DNA of 5,122 nt from Nitrospinota bacterium. Its GTDB lineage: Bacteria; Nitrospirota; Thermodesulfovibrionia; Thermodesulfovibrionales; UBA1546. A program made the position numbers and the translations under genes. The notes beneath the pieces were generated by a model. The model was not told the origin of the DNA. It did no database searches and worked only from the letters and a program-made list of their open reading frames with translations. This document shows, one piece after another, positions 1-5,122 of this stretch; within the stretch, counting starts at the first letter, position 1; every line of letters starts with the position of its first letter. The stretch covers positions 1 to 5,122 of the forward strand of contig JAHILQ010000085.1 in the NCBI GenBank assembly GCA_018896985.1. The letters run 5' to 3'.

Positions 1-885
1 AACAGGATACTGGCAGTCTACGGGATAATAAACGGCACTTCAAATTATATTCTCACAAAGATGACGGACGAGGGCATTGAGTTTTCTGATGCTCTGAAAG
101 AGGCGCAGAGGCTCGGCTATGCGGAAGCTGATCCTACTTATGATATTGAAGGGATTGACTCGGCTCATAAGCTGGCAATTCTTGCATCGCTGGCGTATAA
201 CATACCGTTTTCGTTTAATGATGTTTACAGAGAGGGCATAACCAGAATAACCTCTCAGGACATTAGCTTTGCCGGAGAGTTGGGTTATAAGATAAAACTT
301 CTTGCAATTGCAAAGGCTTCTGACGGCAAGGTGGAACTCAGGGTTCATCCCACAATGGTTCCAAAGGATTATCTTATATCAAAGGTTGACGGTGTTTTCA
401 ATGCAATTTATGTGCAAGGCGATGCTGTAGGCGACACCCTTTACTATGGAAGAGGCGCAGGCGATATGCCGACAGGAAGCGCAGTTGTAAGCGATGTCGT
501 AGATATAGGGAAGAAGCTCATGGTACAGGATACAGGATACAGGATGCAGGATAAAAATAAAAAAAGCCGCGCATCATGCGTCCTGCATCATGCATCTTTA
601 CCTATTAAAAAAATAGAAGACATTGAGGCAATGTATTATTTCAGGTTCACTGCATTTGACAAGCCGGGCGTTCTCTCAAGCATCTCTGGGGTGCTCGGCA
701 GTTACAACATAAGCATAACCTCTGTTATTCAGAAAGGAAGAAGCATTGGAGAGGCTGTTCCTCTCATTGTGTTGACACATACGGCAAAAGAAAAGGATGT
801 TATTAAGGCAGTAGAGGAGATTGACAGGCTTTCAGTTGTTGCGGATAAAACGCTTTATATAAGAGTCGAGGGGAAAGAAGAATAG
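1..885 (+). CDS. hom: Homoserine dehydrogenase, C-terminal part (5' end outside window), with ACT domain
   Basis: Homoserine dehydrogenase reduces aspartate semialdehyde to homoserine with NAD(P)H in the cytoplasm, the branch point towards threonine and methionine. The reading frame is open from base 1, so the start and the N-terminal Rossmann domain lie to the left; 294 residues remain of a family that is usually about 430 long. Visible landmarks are NGTSNYILTKM at fragment residues 11-21, the substrate-site stretch with E42, D44, D48 and D53, and K57, which matches the family's catalytic lysine. A C-terminal ACT domain (about residues 209-290, with FDKPGVLSSISGVLG and SVIQKGRS) is of the type that usually mediates threonine feedback inhibition. 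The linker before the ACT domain, about residues 177-199, is encoded by a repeat element that also occurs in the GXGXG-GltD fusion gene (see repeat entries). Family assignment is secure; the allosteric behaviour is inferred from the domain. Confidence 0.96.
   Translation, partial: NRILAVYGIINGTSNYILTKMTDEGIEFSDALKEAQRLGYAEADPTYDIEGIDSAHKLAILASLAYNIPFSFNDVYREGITRITSQDISFAGELGYKIKLLAIAKASDGKVELRVHPTMVPKDYLISKVDGVFNAIYVQGDAVGDTLYYGRGAGDMPTGSAVVSDVVDIGKKLMVQDTGYRMQDKNKKSRASCVLHHASLPIKKIEDIEAMYYFRFTAFDKPGVLSSISGVLGSYNISITSVIQKGRSIGEAVPLIVLTHTAKEKDVIKAVEEIDRLSVVADKTLYIRVEGKEE
524..596 (+). repeat. Heptamer/inverted-arm repeat element, copy 1, inside hom
   Basis: The left arm is four tandem heptamers: TACAGGA three times (524-544), then TGCAGGA (545-551). 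An A-rich centre follows, and the right arm is built on GCATCAT/TCCTGCATC. GATGCAGGA at 543-551 is a perfect 9-bp inverted match to TCCTGCATC at 581-589, with a 29-nt loop. The core 528-596 (69 bp) aligns to copy 2 (3788-3850, 63 bp) with 55 of 63 identical positions and one 6-bp gap, by hand alignment. It is read in frame as the interdomain linker of homoserine dehydrogenase, with DTGYRMQD at its start and SCVLHHAS at its end. Confidence 0.9.
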
Positions 886-929
886 GGGATTACCTTAATC
901 ACAACAGAGAGCCTTGATTCATGAGCCGG

Positions 930-959
930 TTTACAAATTATTAAGCAATGCATTAGACT
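930..959 (+). promoter_or_regulatory. Weak possible promoter for hypC
   Basis: TTTACA (930-935) and TAGACT (954-959) are 18 bases apart in the 92-bp gap between hom and hypC. The -35 box matches the sigma70 consensus at 5 of 6 positions and the -10 box at only 4 of 6. Read-through from hom is an equally good explanation for hypC expression, because no clear terminator separates the two genes. Confidence 0.22.
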
Positions 960-967
960 ATTTTAAC

Positions 968-972
968 GGGAG
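968..972 (+). promoter_or_regulatory. Ribosome binding site of hypC
   Basis: GGGAG lies five bases upstream of the ATG at 978. It fixes this ATG as the start and puts the diagnostic cysteine at position 2 of the protein. Confidence 0.75.
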
Positions 973-977
973 AAAAA

Positions 978-1217
978 ATGTGCCTTGCAGTTCCATCTAA
1001 AATAATAACGATTCAGGATTTGAATGCCACTGTTGAGGTCTATGGCGCACAACGCAGCGTAAGTCTTCTCCTTATGCCTGATGATGCAAAGATTGGAGAC
1101 TTTGTCCTTGTGCATGCAGGGTTCGCCATACAGAAGGTAGATGAGGAAGCCGCCCAAGAGGCGCTGAAATATATAAAACAACTCTTAGAGGAAACAGAGG
1201 AAGACTTGCAGCCCTAA
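978..1217 (+). CDS. hypC: HypC/HupF-family hydrogenase maturation chaperone
   Basis: HypC proteins are small cytoplasmic chaperones. With HypD they carry the Fe(CN)2CO group, then deliver it to the large-subunit precursor of [NiFe]-hydrogenase. The essential residue is the cysteine after the initiator methionine. This 79-residue protein begins MCLAVPSKI, the family signature, and contains GDFVLVHAGFAIQKVDEEAA (about residues 41-60), the conserved second half of the small beta-barrel. The last 25 residues are acidic and probably helical, as is usual in the family, and the length is normal. It sits 92 bp after hom in the same orientation with a good ribosome binding site. No hypD, hypE, hypF or hydrogenase gene is in view: what follows is a convergent glutamate synthase cluster, so the gene appears detached from a hyp operon, at least on this side. 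Family assignment is very likely; which hydrogenase it serves cannot be said. Confidence 0.95.
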   Translation: MCLAVPSKIITIQDLNATVEVYGAQRSVSLLLMPDDAKIGDFVLVHAGFAIQKVDEEAAQEALKYIKQLLEETEEDLQP

Positions 1218-1226
1218 AGTTTTAAT

Positions 1227-1254
1227 TTGACATTGACACTTTTATTTTTATAAC
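1227..1254 (+). promoter_or_regulatory. Sigma70-like promoter in the convergent intergenic region
   Basis: A perfect TTGACA -35 box (1227-1232) is followed after 16 bases by TATAAC (1249-1254), 5 of 6 to the -10 consensus, in an AT-rich stretch. It starts 10 bases after the hypC stop. No + strand coding gene lies downstream. Transcription would begin near 1260-1262 and run into the antisense of the GXGXG-GltD gene unless it stopped at the hairpin at 1327-1351. TTGACA is immediately repeated as TTGACATTGACA. The boxes are seen; promoter activity is inferred. Confidence 0.5.
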
Positions 1255-1259
1255 GCACA

Positions 1260-1351
1260 GCCTTGAACTCGCAAGGCAGGCAGGAAGACAGCTAAGGATG
1301 AGCGGTGGAAAACTTACAGTTCTAAAGGCAGAGGCGCCATGCGCCCCTGCC
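1260..1351 (+). ncRNA. Possible small structured RNA (unassigned)
   Basis: Downstream of the promoter-like sequence, the first transcribed bases would form a 6-bp hairpin, GCCTTG (1260-1265) with CAAGGC (1272-1277) and loop AACTCG. The segment ends in a strong 11-position stem (1327-1351). Between them, two overlapping GGCAGG motifs (1275-1280 and 1279-1284) could each pair with CCTGCC (1346-1351), which would be an alternative to the 3' hairpin. A 19-codon frame from ATG 1297 has no usable ribosome binding site. I do not recognise an RNA family. There is no U-tract after the hairpin on this strand, which weakens the case. Confidence 0.25.
1327..1351 (-). terminator. GC-rich hairpin ending the glutamate synthase transcript
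   Basis: GGCAGAGGCGC (1327-1337), CAT, GCGCCCCTGCC (1341-1351) form an 11-position stem with a three-base loop. In the - strand RNA the one non-Watson-Crick position is a G-U wobble, so the stem is uninterrupted. In the + strand RNA the same position is an A-C mismatch. This asymmetry, and its place 13 bases after the last possible - strand stop codon, suggest it serves the - strand operon. Only three T follow on the - strand, so it is not a textbook intrinsic terminator. Confidence 0.5.
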
Positions 1352-1364
1352 ACGTGATATCTAT

Positions 1365-1496
1365 TTAGTGTTTGTGCATCGGCATATCCGACATCGGCTC
1401 TGTTAATTTAATCATCAGGGTCTTTTCACCCGATCTTTCAAACTTCAGCCTTAACGTAAATTCAAAGTTAAACGTTCTCCACCATTTCCCATACAC
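1365..1496 (-). CDS. Possible small protein, 43 codons, overlapping the end of the GXGXG-GltD gene
   Basis: In the +1 frame relative to the fusion gene, a GTG at 1496 opens a frame of 43 residues that stops at 1365-1367; it overlaps the last 29 bases of the larger gene. The product starts VYGKWWRTF, then alternates bulky and polar residues (FNFEFTLRLKFE), as an amphipathic beta strand does. A turn (RSGEKT) and a Met-rich tail (EPMSDMPMHKH) follow. A frame this long can occur by chance, but the composition looks protein-like and the GC-rich hairpin starts 13 bases after its stop, where an operon's last gene would end. Against it: the start is GTG, the nearest AGGA lies 13 bases upstream (too far to be a good ribosome binding site), and I recognise no family. 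It could also be the tail of a decayed gene. Confidence 0.4.
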   Translation of the reverse strand: MYGKWWRTFNFEFTLRLKFERSGEKTLMIKLTEPMSDMPMHKH

Positions 1497-3867
1497 CGCA
1501 TGGGCATATTCCTGCGCAGAAACCGCAGCCTATGCAGAGGTTATCGTCAACAACATATTCGTACGAGCCGTCATGTTCAACCCTGCTTATCGCTCCCCAG
1601 TAGCATGTTGCCTCGCACATGCGGCAATCACGGCATGTAGAGCATGACATGCACCTCTCTGCTTCCTTCTCAATCGGGGAATCACCTCGGCAAACATCGT
1701 AGTATTCTGTTTTTATTCTCTCGTAGGCTATCGGCTGCTTTATTTCCGGCCATCTGGGTGCATGCATTATCTGGTAGTTTATGTAGTCTGCTGCAAGCCT
1801 GCCATGACCAATGGCGTGTGTCACAAGGCCAAGGCCTGTCACATCACCTATGGCAAAGACCTTTACATCCGATGTCTGGTAATTTTCATTCACAGGAATC
1901 CATCCCTTTTCTGTATGCACAGATTGCGGAAGGAAATCCAATTGCGGTATATCTCCAATTGCCATCACAACAAAGTCTGCATCAATTGATGAACCATCCT
2001 TGAAAAAAAGCTTCCTGTCTTTTTTATCATATCTGTCTGTAAGCTTGGGCCAGAGCGCCTGAGTTCCTTTTGCCATTGCTATTTTCATCTCTTCGCCGAA
2101 TGCGGATGGTTTCTGAATATCAACAGCAACTACTGATTCGGCGCCGCTGTTATATGCCTCTGAAGCTGCATCCATTCCGACATTGCCTGCGCCTATAACA
2201 ACGACCTTCTTGCCTTTAAGTTCAGGTTTCTTTCCAAGGTTTATGTCTTTGAGGAAATCATAGGCTGACACTGTATCATCTGAGCCGGGGAATGTAATCT
2301 TCCTCGGTTGGTGCGCACCGCATGCCAGGACTACAACCTCATGCCCTTTATAAATTTCGTTGAATTTATTTTTATCAACCTTTGTATTCAGATGCAGATT
2401 CACTCCAAGCTCTTTAAACCTGGATGTTTCTTTTTCAAGTATCTCGTGAGGCAGGCGCTCTCTCGGAATGCAGAGTTCTATCTTTCCGCCCAGTTTCCCT
2501 GATGACTCATAGAGGTCAACAGTATGCCCCTTTAATGCAAGCTGCCATGCAGCGCTCATTCCAGCCGGGCCGCCGCCTATAACAGCAATTTTATGCCCTG
2601 TCGGAGCTGCTTTTTCAGGGGCAGGCAGGTCAAGCGACAGTTCTCCAAGCTTGTCTATTGCCAGAGGCTTATCAAGCCTTGCCCGTGTGCATGCCTGCAT
2701 ACAGAGGTTCGGGCATATCTCGCCGCAGACAGTTGCCGGCAGGGGGCTGTATTGCAATACAAGCTCAAGCGCCTCGTTTAGTTTGCCCTGCCTGATTAAT
2801 GAAGCCCTCTTGTGCGAGGGGATATGTGTCGGGCATGCATAAGCGCATGGAGGAGCAAATTTTTCATTTGCCCATATTGGCCTGTTACGCCTGTCAGTTC
2901 CTGTAGTAATGTACGGCAATAAAGAGAGTTCATGATTCAGGTATTCCGCAAATATACCGCCGCTGCCGACTTCCTTATCCCACATGTTTTTTCTGAAATC
3001 AGGAAGGGATACCCTGAGCCACTTTCTGCCGCGTTTTTCCTGCGGTGCATATGCAATAAGTTTTTTCCAGTCATCAGAAGAGCGGGTGAGTTCATTATAG
3101 TATGACCTTCTGTCAATTGCCTCAAGGAATGGTTTCATATTTACCTTTAGCCATTCCCAGTCCTGAGGAGTCAGGTCAACGAGTTTTACGTCTTTTTCAC
3201 TGTAACCATGAATAGGGCCCCTGAAATATATTGTTCCGCCAACCATTCCAACGCAAGGGCGATAACCTATGATATTTTTTGGGTTCCTTGGATTAACACC
3301 GCATATTACCGCAATGCCTCCGGCTTTAAATTCTGCAAATGAATCCCCAACATCCCTGAAATACCATGACTGGGGAGGATCAAATCTCGGGTTATGCTTT
3401 GTCATTGTGTCGCATCTGGCGCCTCCGCTTCCCTGCACGTACAGGGTTCCCTGCGCAGCGGCATTCCATGCGCCGTTAGTTGCATCACCAAGCACGGTTA
3501 TCTTTGCGCCGCAGTTAAGCCATCCCACATCATCGGAGACGCTTCCATTTACAGTAATCTCGGTGCCCGGCATTCCCATGCTTCCAAGTCGCTGGCCTAC
3601 AGGGCCTTCAACAGTTATATTTACAGCCTTTCCCCTCGGCCAGATTCTGCCACCGATGCCGTGCTGGCCGTCTGAGATTATATGCAGTTGCCTTGCGCCT
3701 TCCTGAACTGCATGTTGAATTTGCTCCTCAAGGATACGTGAAGGCACACGCTTGCCTTTGATAGTGCCGTATATTTTGATAACGGATGATGCATGATGCA
3801 TGATGCATGGTTCACGACTTTTTTTATCCTGCATCTTGTATCTTGTATCCTTCTTTTTAACACGCAT
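1468..3867 (-). CDS. Glutamate synthase fusion: GXGXG domain + GltD-type FAD/NADPH oxidoreductase + C-terminal 2[4Fe-4S] ferredoxin
   Basis: This 799-residue protein combines parts that are separate in classical NADPH-glutamate synthase. Residues about 28-250 are the GXGXG beta-helix domain, with glycine-spaced turns such as GSMGMPGTEITVNGSV and AAAQGTLYVQGSGGARCD. Residues about 335-400 form the GltD N-terminal iron-sulfur region, with Cys at 341, 345, 381, 385, 389 and 393. The FAD Rossmann motif GGGPAG is at 431-436, a second nucleotide motif GAGNVGMD at 559-566, and the FAD-closing FAIGDVTG at 671-678. The tail carries two ferredoxin motifs: C745, C748, C751, C755 and C778, C781, C784, C788. 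Predicted role: to pass electrons from NAD(P)H or ferredoxin to the FMN subunit encoded just upstream (11-bp overlap), where 2-oxoglutarate and ammonia become glutamate. The ATG at 3867 has GGGG seven bases upstream. Residues 7-27 are repeat-encoded, so M23 (3801) is an alternative start. The electron donor is inferred. Confidence 0.93.
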   Translation of the reverse strand: MRVKKKDTRYKMQDKKSREPCIMHHASSVIKIYGTIKGKRVPSRILEEQIQHAVQEGARQLHIISDGQHGIGGRIWPRGKAVNITVEGPVGQRLGSMGMPGTEITVNGSVSDDVGWLNCGAKITVLGDATNGAWNAAAQGTLYVQGSGGARCDTMTKHNPRFDPPQSWYFRDVGDSFAEFKAGGIAVICGVNPRNPKNIIGYRPCVGMVGGTIYFRGPIHGYSEKDVKLVDLTPQDWEWLKVNMKPFLEAIDRRSYYNELTRSSDDWKKLIAYAPQEKRGRKWLRVSLPDFRKNMWDKEVGSGGIFAEYLNHELSLLPYITTGTDRRNRPIWANEKFAPPCAYACPTHIPSHKRASLIRQGKLNEALELVLQYSPLPATVCGEICPNLCMQACTRARLDKPLAIDKLGELSLDLPAPEKAAPTGHKIAVIGGGPAGMSAAWQLALKGHTVDLYESSGKLGGKIELCIPRERLPHEILEKETSRFKELGVNLHLNTKVDKNKFNEIYKGHEVVVLACGAHQPRKITFPGSDDTVSAYDFLKDINLGKKPELKGKKVVVIGAGNVGMDAASEAYNSGAESVVAVDIQKPSAFGEEMKIAMAKGTQALWPKLTDRYDKKDRKLFFKDGSSIDADFVVMAIGDIPQLDFLPQSVHTEKGWIPVNENYQTSDVKVFAIGDVTGLGLVTHAIGHGRLAADYINYQIMHAPRWPEIKQPIAYERIKTEYYDVCRGDSPIEKEAERCMSCSTCRDCRMCEATCYWGAISRVEHDGSYEYVVDDNLCIGCGFCAGICPCGVWEMVENV
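3788..3850 (-). repeat. Heptamer/inverted-arm repeat element, copy 2, in the 5' end of the GXGXG-GltD gene
   Basis: Read on the - strand, this has the same plan as copy 1: TACAAGA twice and TGCAGGA once, then an A7 run, then a right arm made of CATGCAT-type heptamers. On the + strand GATGCAT is repeated exactly three times at 3788-3808. The left arm differs from copy 1 at 2 of 25 bases and the right arm at 6 of 31, and the copy lacks six bases of the A-rich centre. It encodes residues 7-27 of the host protein, beginning DTRYKMQD and ending PCIMHHAS, the same frame as in homoserine dehydrogenase. The inverted match between its arms has shrunk to 6 bp (GATGCA/TGCATC). Confidence 0.9.
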
Positions 3868-5122
3868 AATTAATCCCCAGCCTCTCTGCCATTGCTTTAT
3901 CGTCTATGCTGAGACCGTCCGACATTCCTATAGGAAGCTCTGTGCTTCTTCCCATTGGTGCGAATATCTTTTTGAGTTCAACATCTGCAGACTTGAATGT
4001 CTCAACAACGCGCTCTGCGACCTTATCGGAGTCAAGCCTTCTGTAGAGCTTGGGGTCCTGTGTTGTTATGCCTCTCGGGCATTTACCTGTGTTACAGAGG
4101 TTGCACCTGTTGTATTCATCCCCAAAACAATCTGCTGCTGCCTGCATTATGTATTTGCCGATAGAAACAGCAGATGCGCCGAGCATTATCAGCGCTGCTG
4201 CATTTGCCGCGAGATTGCCTTTTTTACCTATTCCTCCCGCTGCTATCAGAGGAAGCTCGTTCTGTTTTCCCTGTTTTACAAGGTCGAGATAGCATTCCCT
4301 TATATTAGATGCTATTGGATGACCCATCTTGTCCATAGATACATTGTATGCGGCTCCAGTACCGCCGTCCTCACCGTCAATTGAGAGCGCGGCAGCATAA
4401 GGGTTTCTCGCAAGGTTATTCAAAACCGCACGCGCTGTTTTTGTACCGGATATTTTCGGATACACAGGAACTCTGAAGCCCCAAGCCATTGACATGGACT
4501 GGATCATCTTTGCAACTGCCTCTTCAATCGAATACTTTGTCTGGTGCGTGGGAGGTGACGCAAGGTCAACAAATTGAGGCACGCCTCTTATGCTGGCTAT
4601 GAGCTTGAGAACCTTCTGCGCCATCAGTAATCCGCCGTCGCCGGGTTTTGCGCCCTGGCCATATTTTATCTCTATTGCAGCCGGGTCTTCGACCATGTGG
4701 GGAAGGGCGTGGATTATCTCATCCCATCCAAAATAACCGGATGCAATCTGGATGATAAAATATTTAAGATATTTCGATTTCAGAAGTCTCGGCGGCATTC
4801 CGCCTTCGCCGGAGCACATTACAACAGGCATTCCTTCAACTTCATTGAGGTATGAAACTCCCATTGCAAGGCCTTCCCACATTGGGGGAGAAAGCGCGCC
4901 AATTGACATGCTACCGATCATTATCGGATATATCTCACGGACAGGCGGAATAAATTTTGCGCTGTCTTTGTTTACGGAGAGTTTATTGTTTTCAATCTTT
5001 AATGGAAGCTCTTCAGGAGGAAGTATCCTTCCCAAAAGAGTCCTTACGCGAAATTCATGTCTGCCTGCATCGAGCGCAGGGTCAGTAAGCATTGAGATTC
5101 TTGTGAACTTGAGCCTGTCCAG
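3857..5122 (-). CDS. Glutamate synthase, FMN/3Fe-4S synthase-domain subunit of the split archaeal-type enzyme (5' end outside window)
   Basis: This subunit carries the site where 2-oxoglutarate and ammonia are converted to glutamate on FMN. The frame is open to the right edge; the codons from 5122 read LDRLKFTRIS and continue into MLTDPALDAGRHEF, so the ATG at 5092 is internal and the true start lies outside. 421 residues are present. Landmarks are PIMIGSMSIGALSPPMWEGLA (phosphate/flavin barrel entry), KYGQGAKPGDGGLL, LASPPTHQTKYSIEE, DGEDGGTGAA and LIAAGGIGKKG. A cysteine cluster CNLCNTGKC (codons at 4105-4079), followed by PRG, fits the 3Fe-4S ligands with a Cys-x2-Cys-x4-Cys spacing. The glutaminase domain and the GXGXG domain of the full-length large subunit are absent; the latter is encoded by the next gene, which starts within the last 11 bases of this one. 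The protein belongs to the gltB2-like group; the assignment to the split type is very likely. Confidence 0.94.
   Translation of the reverse strand: MDRLKFTRISMLTDPALDAGRHEFRVRTLLGRILPPEELPLKIENNKLSVNKDSAKFIPPVREIYPIMIGSMSIGALSPPMWEGLAMGVSYLNEVEGMPVVMCSGEGGMPPRLLKSKYLKYFIIQIASGYFGWDEIIHALPHMVEDPAAIEIKYGQGAKPGDGGLLMAQKVLKLIASIRGVPQFVDLASPPTHQTKYSIEEAVAKMIQSMSMAWGFRVPVYPKISGTKTARAVLNNLARNPYAAALSIDGEDGGTGAAYNVSMDKMGHPIASNIRECYLDLVKQGKQNELPLIAAGGIGKKGNLAANAAALIMLGASAVSIGKYIMQAAADCFGDEYNRCNLCNTGKCPRGITTQDPKLYRRLDSDKVAERVVETFKSADVELKKIFAPMGRSTELPIGMSDGLSIDDKAMAERLGINYAC
3868..3886 (-). promoter_or_regulatory. Ribosome binding region of the GXGXG-GltD gene
   Basis: Read on the - strand, GAGAGG (3886-3881) and GGGG (3878-3875) precede the ATG at 3867 by 13 and 7 bases. 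They lie inside the 3' end of the upstream synthase-subunit gene. With the 11-bp gene overlap this suggests translational coupling. It also favours the ATG at 3867 over M23 inside the repeat. Confidence 0.5.

Noticed and set aside
1215..1251. Possible terminator after hypC (AAAGT...ACTTT then a T-rich run)
   Set aside because: The stem is only five A/T-rich pairs with a loop of about 18 bases and would not be stable. The T-rich stretch is better explained as the promoter spacer.
1272..1298. Resemblance to the conserved domain of bacterial SRP RNA (GGAAGACAGCTAAGG)
   Set aside because: The tetraloop hairpin and the symmetrical loop with its GGAAGCAGC side are not formed; the similarity is limited to short purine-rich words.
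1291..1323. Resemblance to a group II intron domain V (AGCGGTGGAAAACTTACAGTT)
   Set aside because: The two sides do not form the required long stem with a two-base bulge, and no reverse transcriptase or domain VI is present.
1297..1356. 19-codon frame starting MSGGKLTV on the + strand
   Set aside because: The AGG directly abuts the ATG, leaving no spacing for a ribosome binding site, and the frame runs through the GC-rich hairpin.
1372..1647. 91-codon open frame on the + strand across the gene junction
   Set aside because: It lies antisense to the C-terminal ferredoxin module of the GltD fusion and to the small - strand frame. Its sequence shows no family features and it is best explained as a shadow.
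3678..3863. 61-codon frame on the - strand starting at 3863
   Set aside because: It is the alternative reading frame of the repeat and of the start of the GXGXG domain. The overlapping long frame carries the recognisable domain.
3800..4384. 194-codon open frame on the + strand
   Set aside because: It is antisense to the well-conserved glutamate synthase subunit and has a cysteine- and aromatic-rich composition typical of a reverse-complement shadow. Its start falls inside the repeat element.

Overview
The window comes from a bacterial chromosome of moderate GC content. The gene content suggests an anaerobe or facultative anaerobe: a split, archaeal-style glutamate synthase rich in iron-sulfur clusters, and a hydrogenase maturation chaperone. 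Nitrospirota or a former deltaproteobacterial lineage would fit, but this is inference and no marker here fixes the taxon. Both edges cut genes, so the window is a slice of longer gene arrays.

Layout. On the + strand, the 3' two thirds of a homoserine dehydrogenase gene (1-885) is followed by a complete hypC-type gene (978-1217). On the - strand, read from the right edge, is the FMN/3Fe-4S synthase-domain subunit of a split glutamate synthase (3857-5122, 5' end outside). It overlaps by 11 bp a large fusion gene (1468-3867) that joins the GXGXG domain, a GltD-type FAD/NADPH oxidoreductase and a C-terminal two-cluster ferredoxin module. A possible 43-codon gene (1365-1496) overlaps the 3' end of the fusion gene and ends just before a GC-rich hairpin. 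The two gene sets converge on 1218-1364, which also holds a good sigma70-like promoter on the + strand pointing at a short, potentially structured transcript.

How the genes work together. The two - strand genes supply the synthase half-site, the GXGXG structural domain and the electron input of glutamate synthase. The glutaminase (amidotransferase) domain is not in the window and would be expected beyond the right edge. Homoserine dehydrogenase feeds threonine, methionine and isoleucine synthesis. HypC belongs to [NiFe]-hydrogenase assembly and has no Hyp partner in view.

The most unusual observation is a 63-69 bp repeat of degenerate heptamers in inverted arms. It occurs twice, on opposite strands about 3.2 kb apart, and each copy lies inside a protein-coding gene in the same orientation and the same reading frame relative to its host. 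One copy encodes a linker between the catalytic and ACT domains of homoserine dehydrogenase. The other encodes the N-terminal tail of the GXGXG-GltD fusion. It behaves like a protein-tolerated palindromic element.
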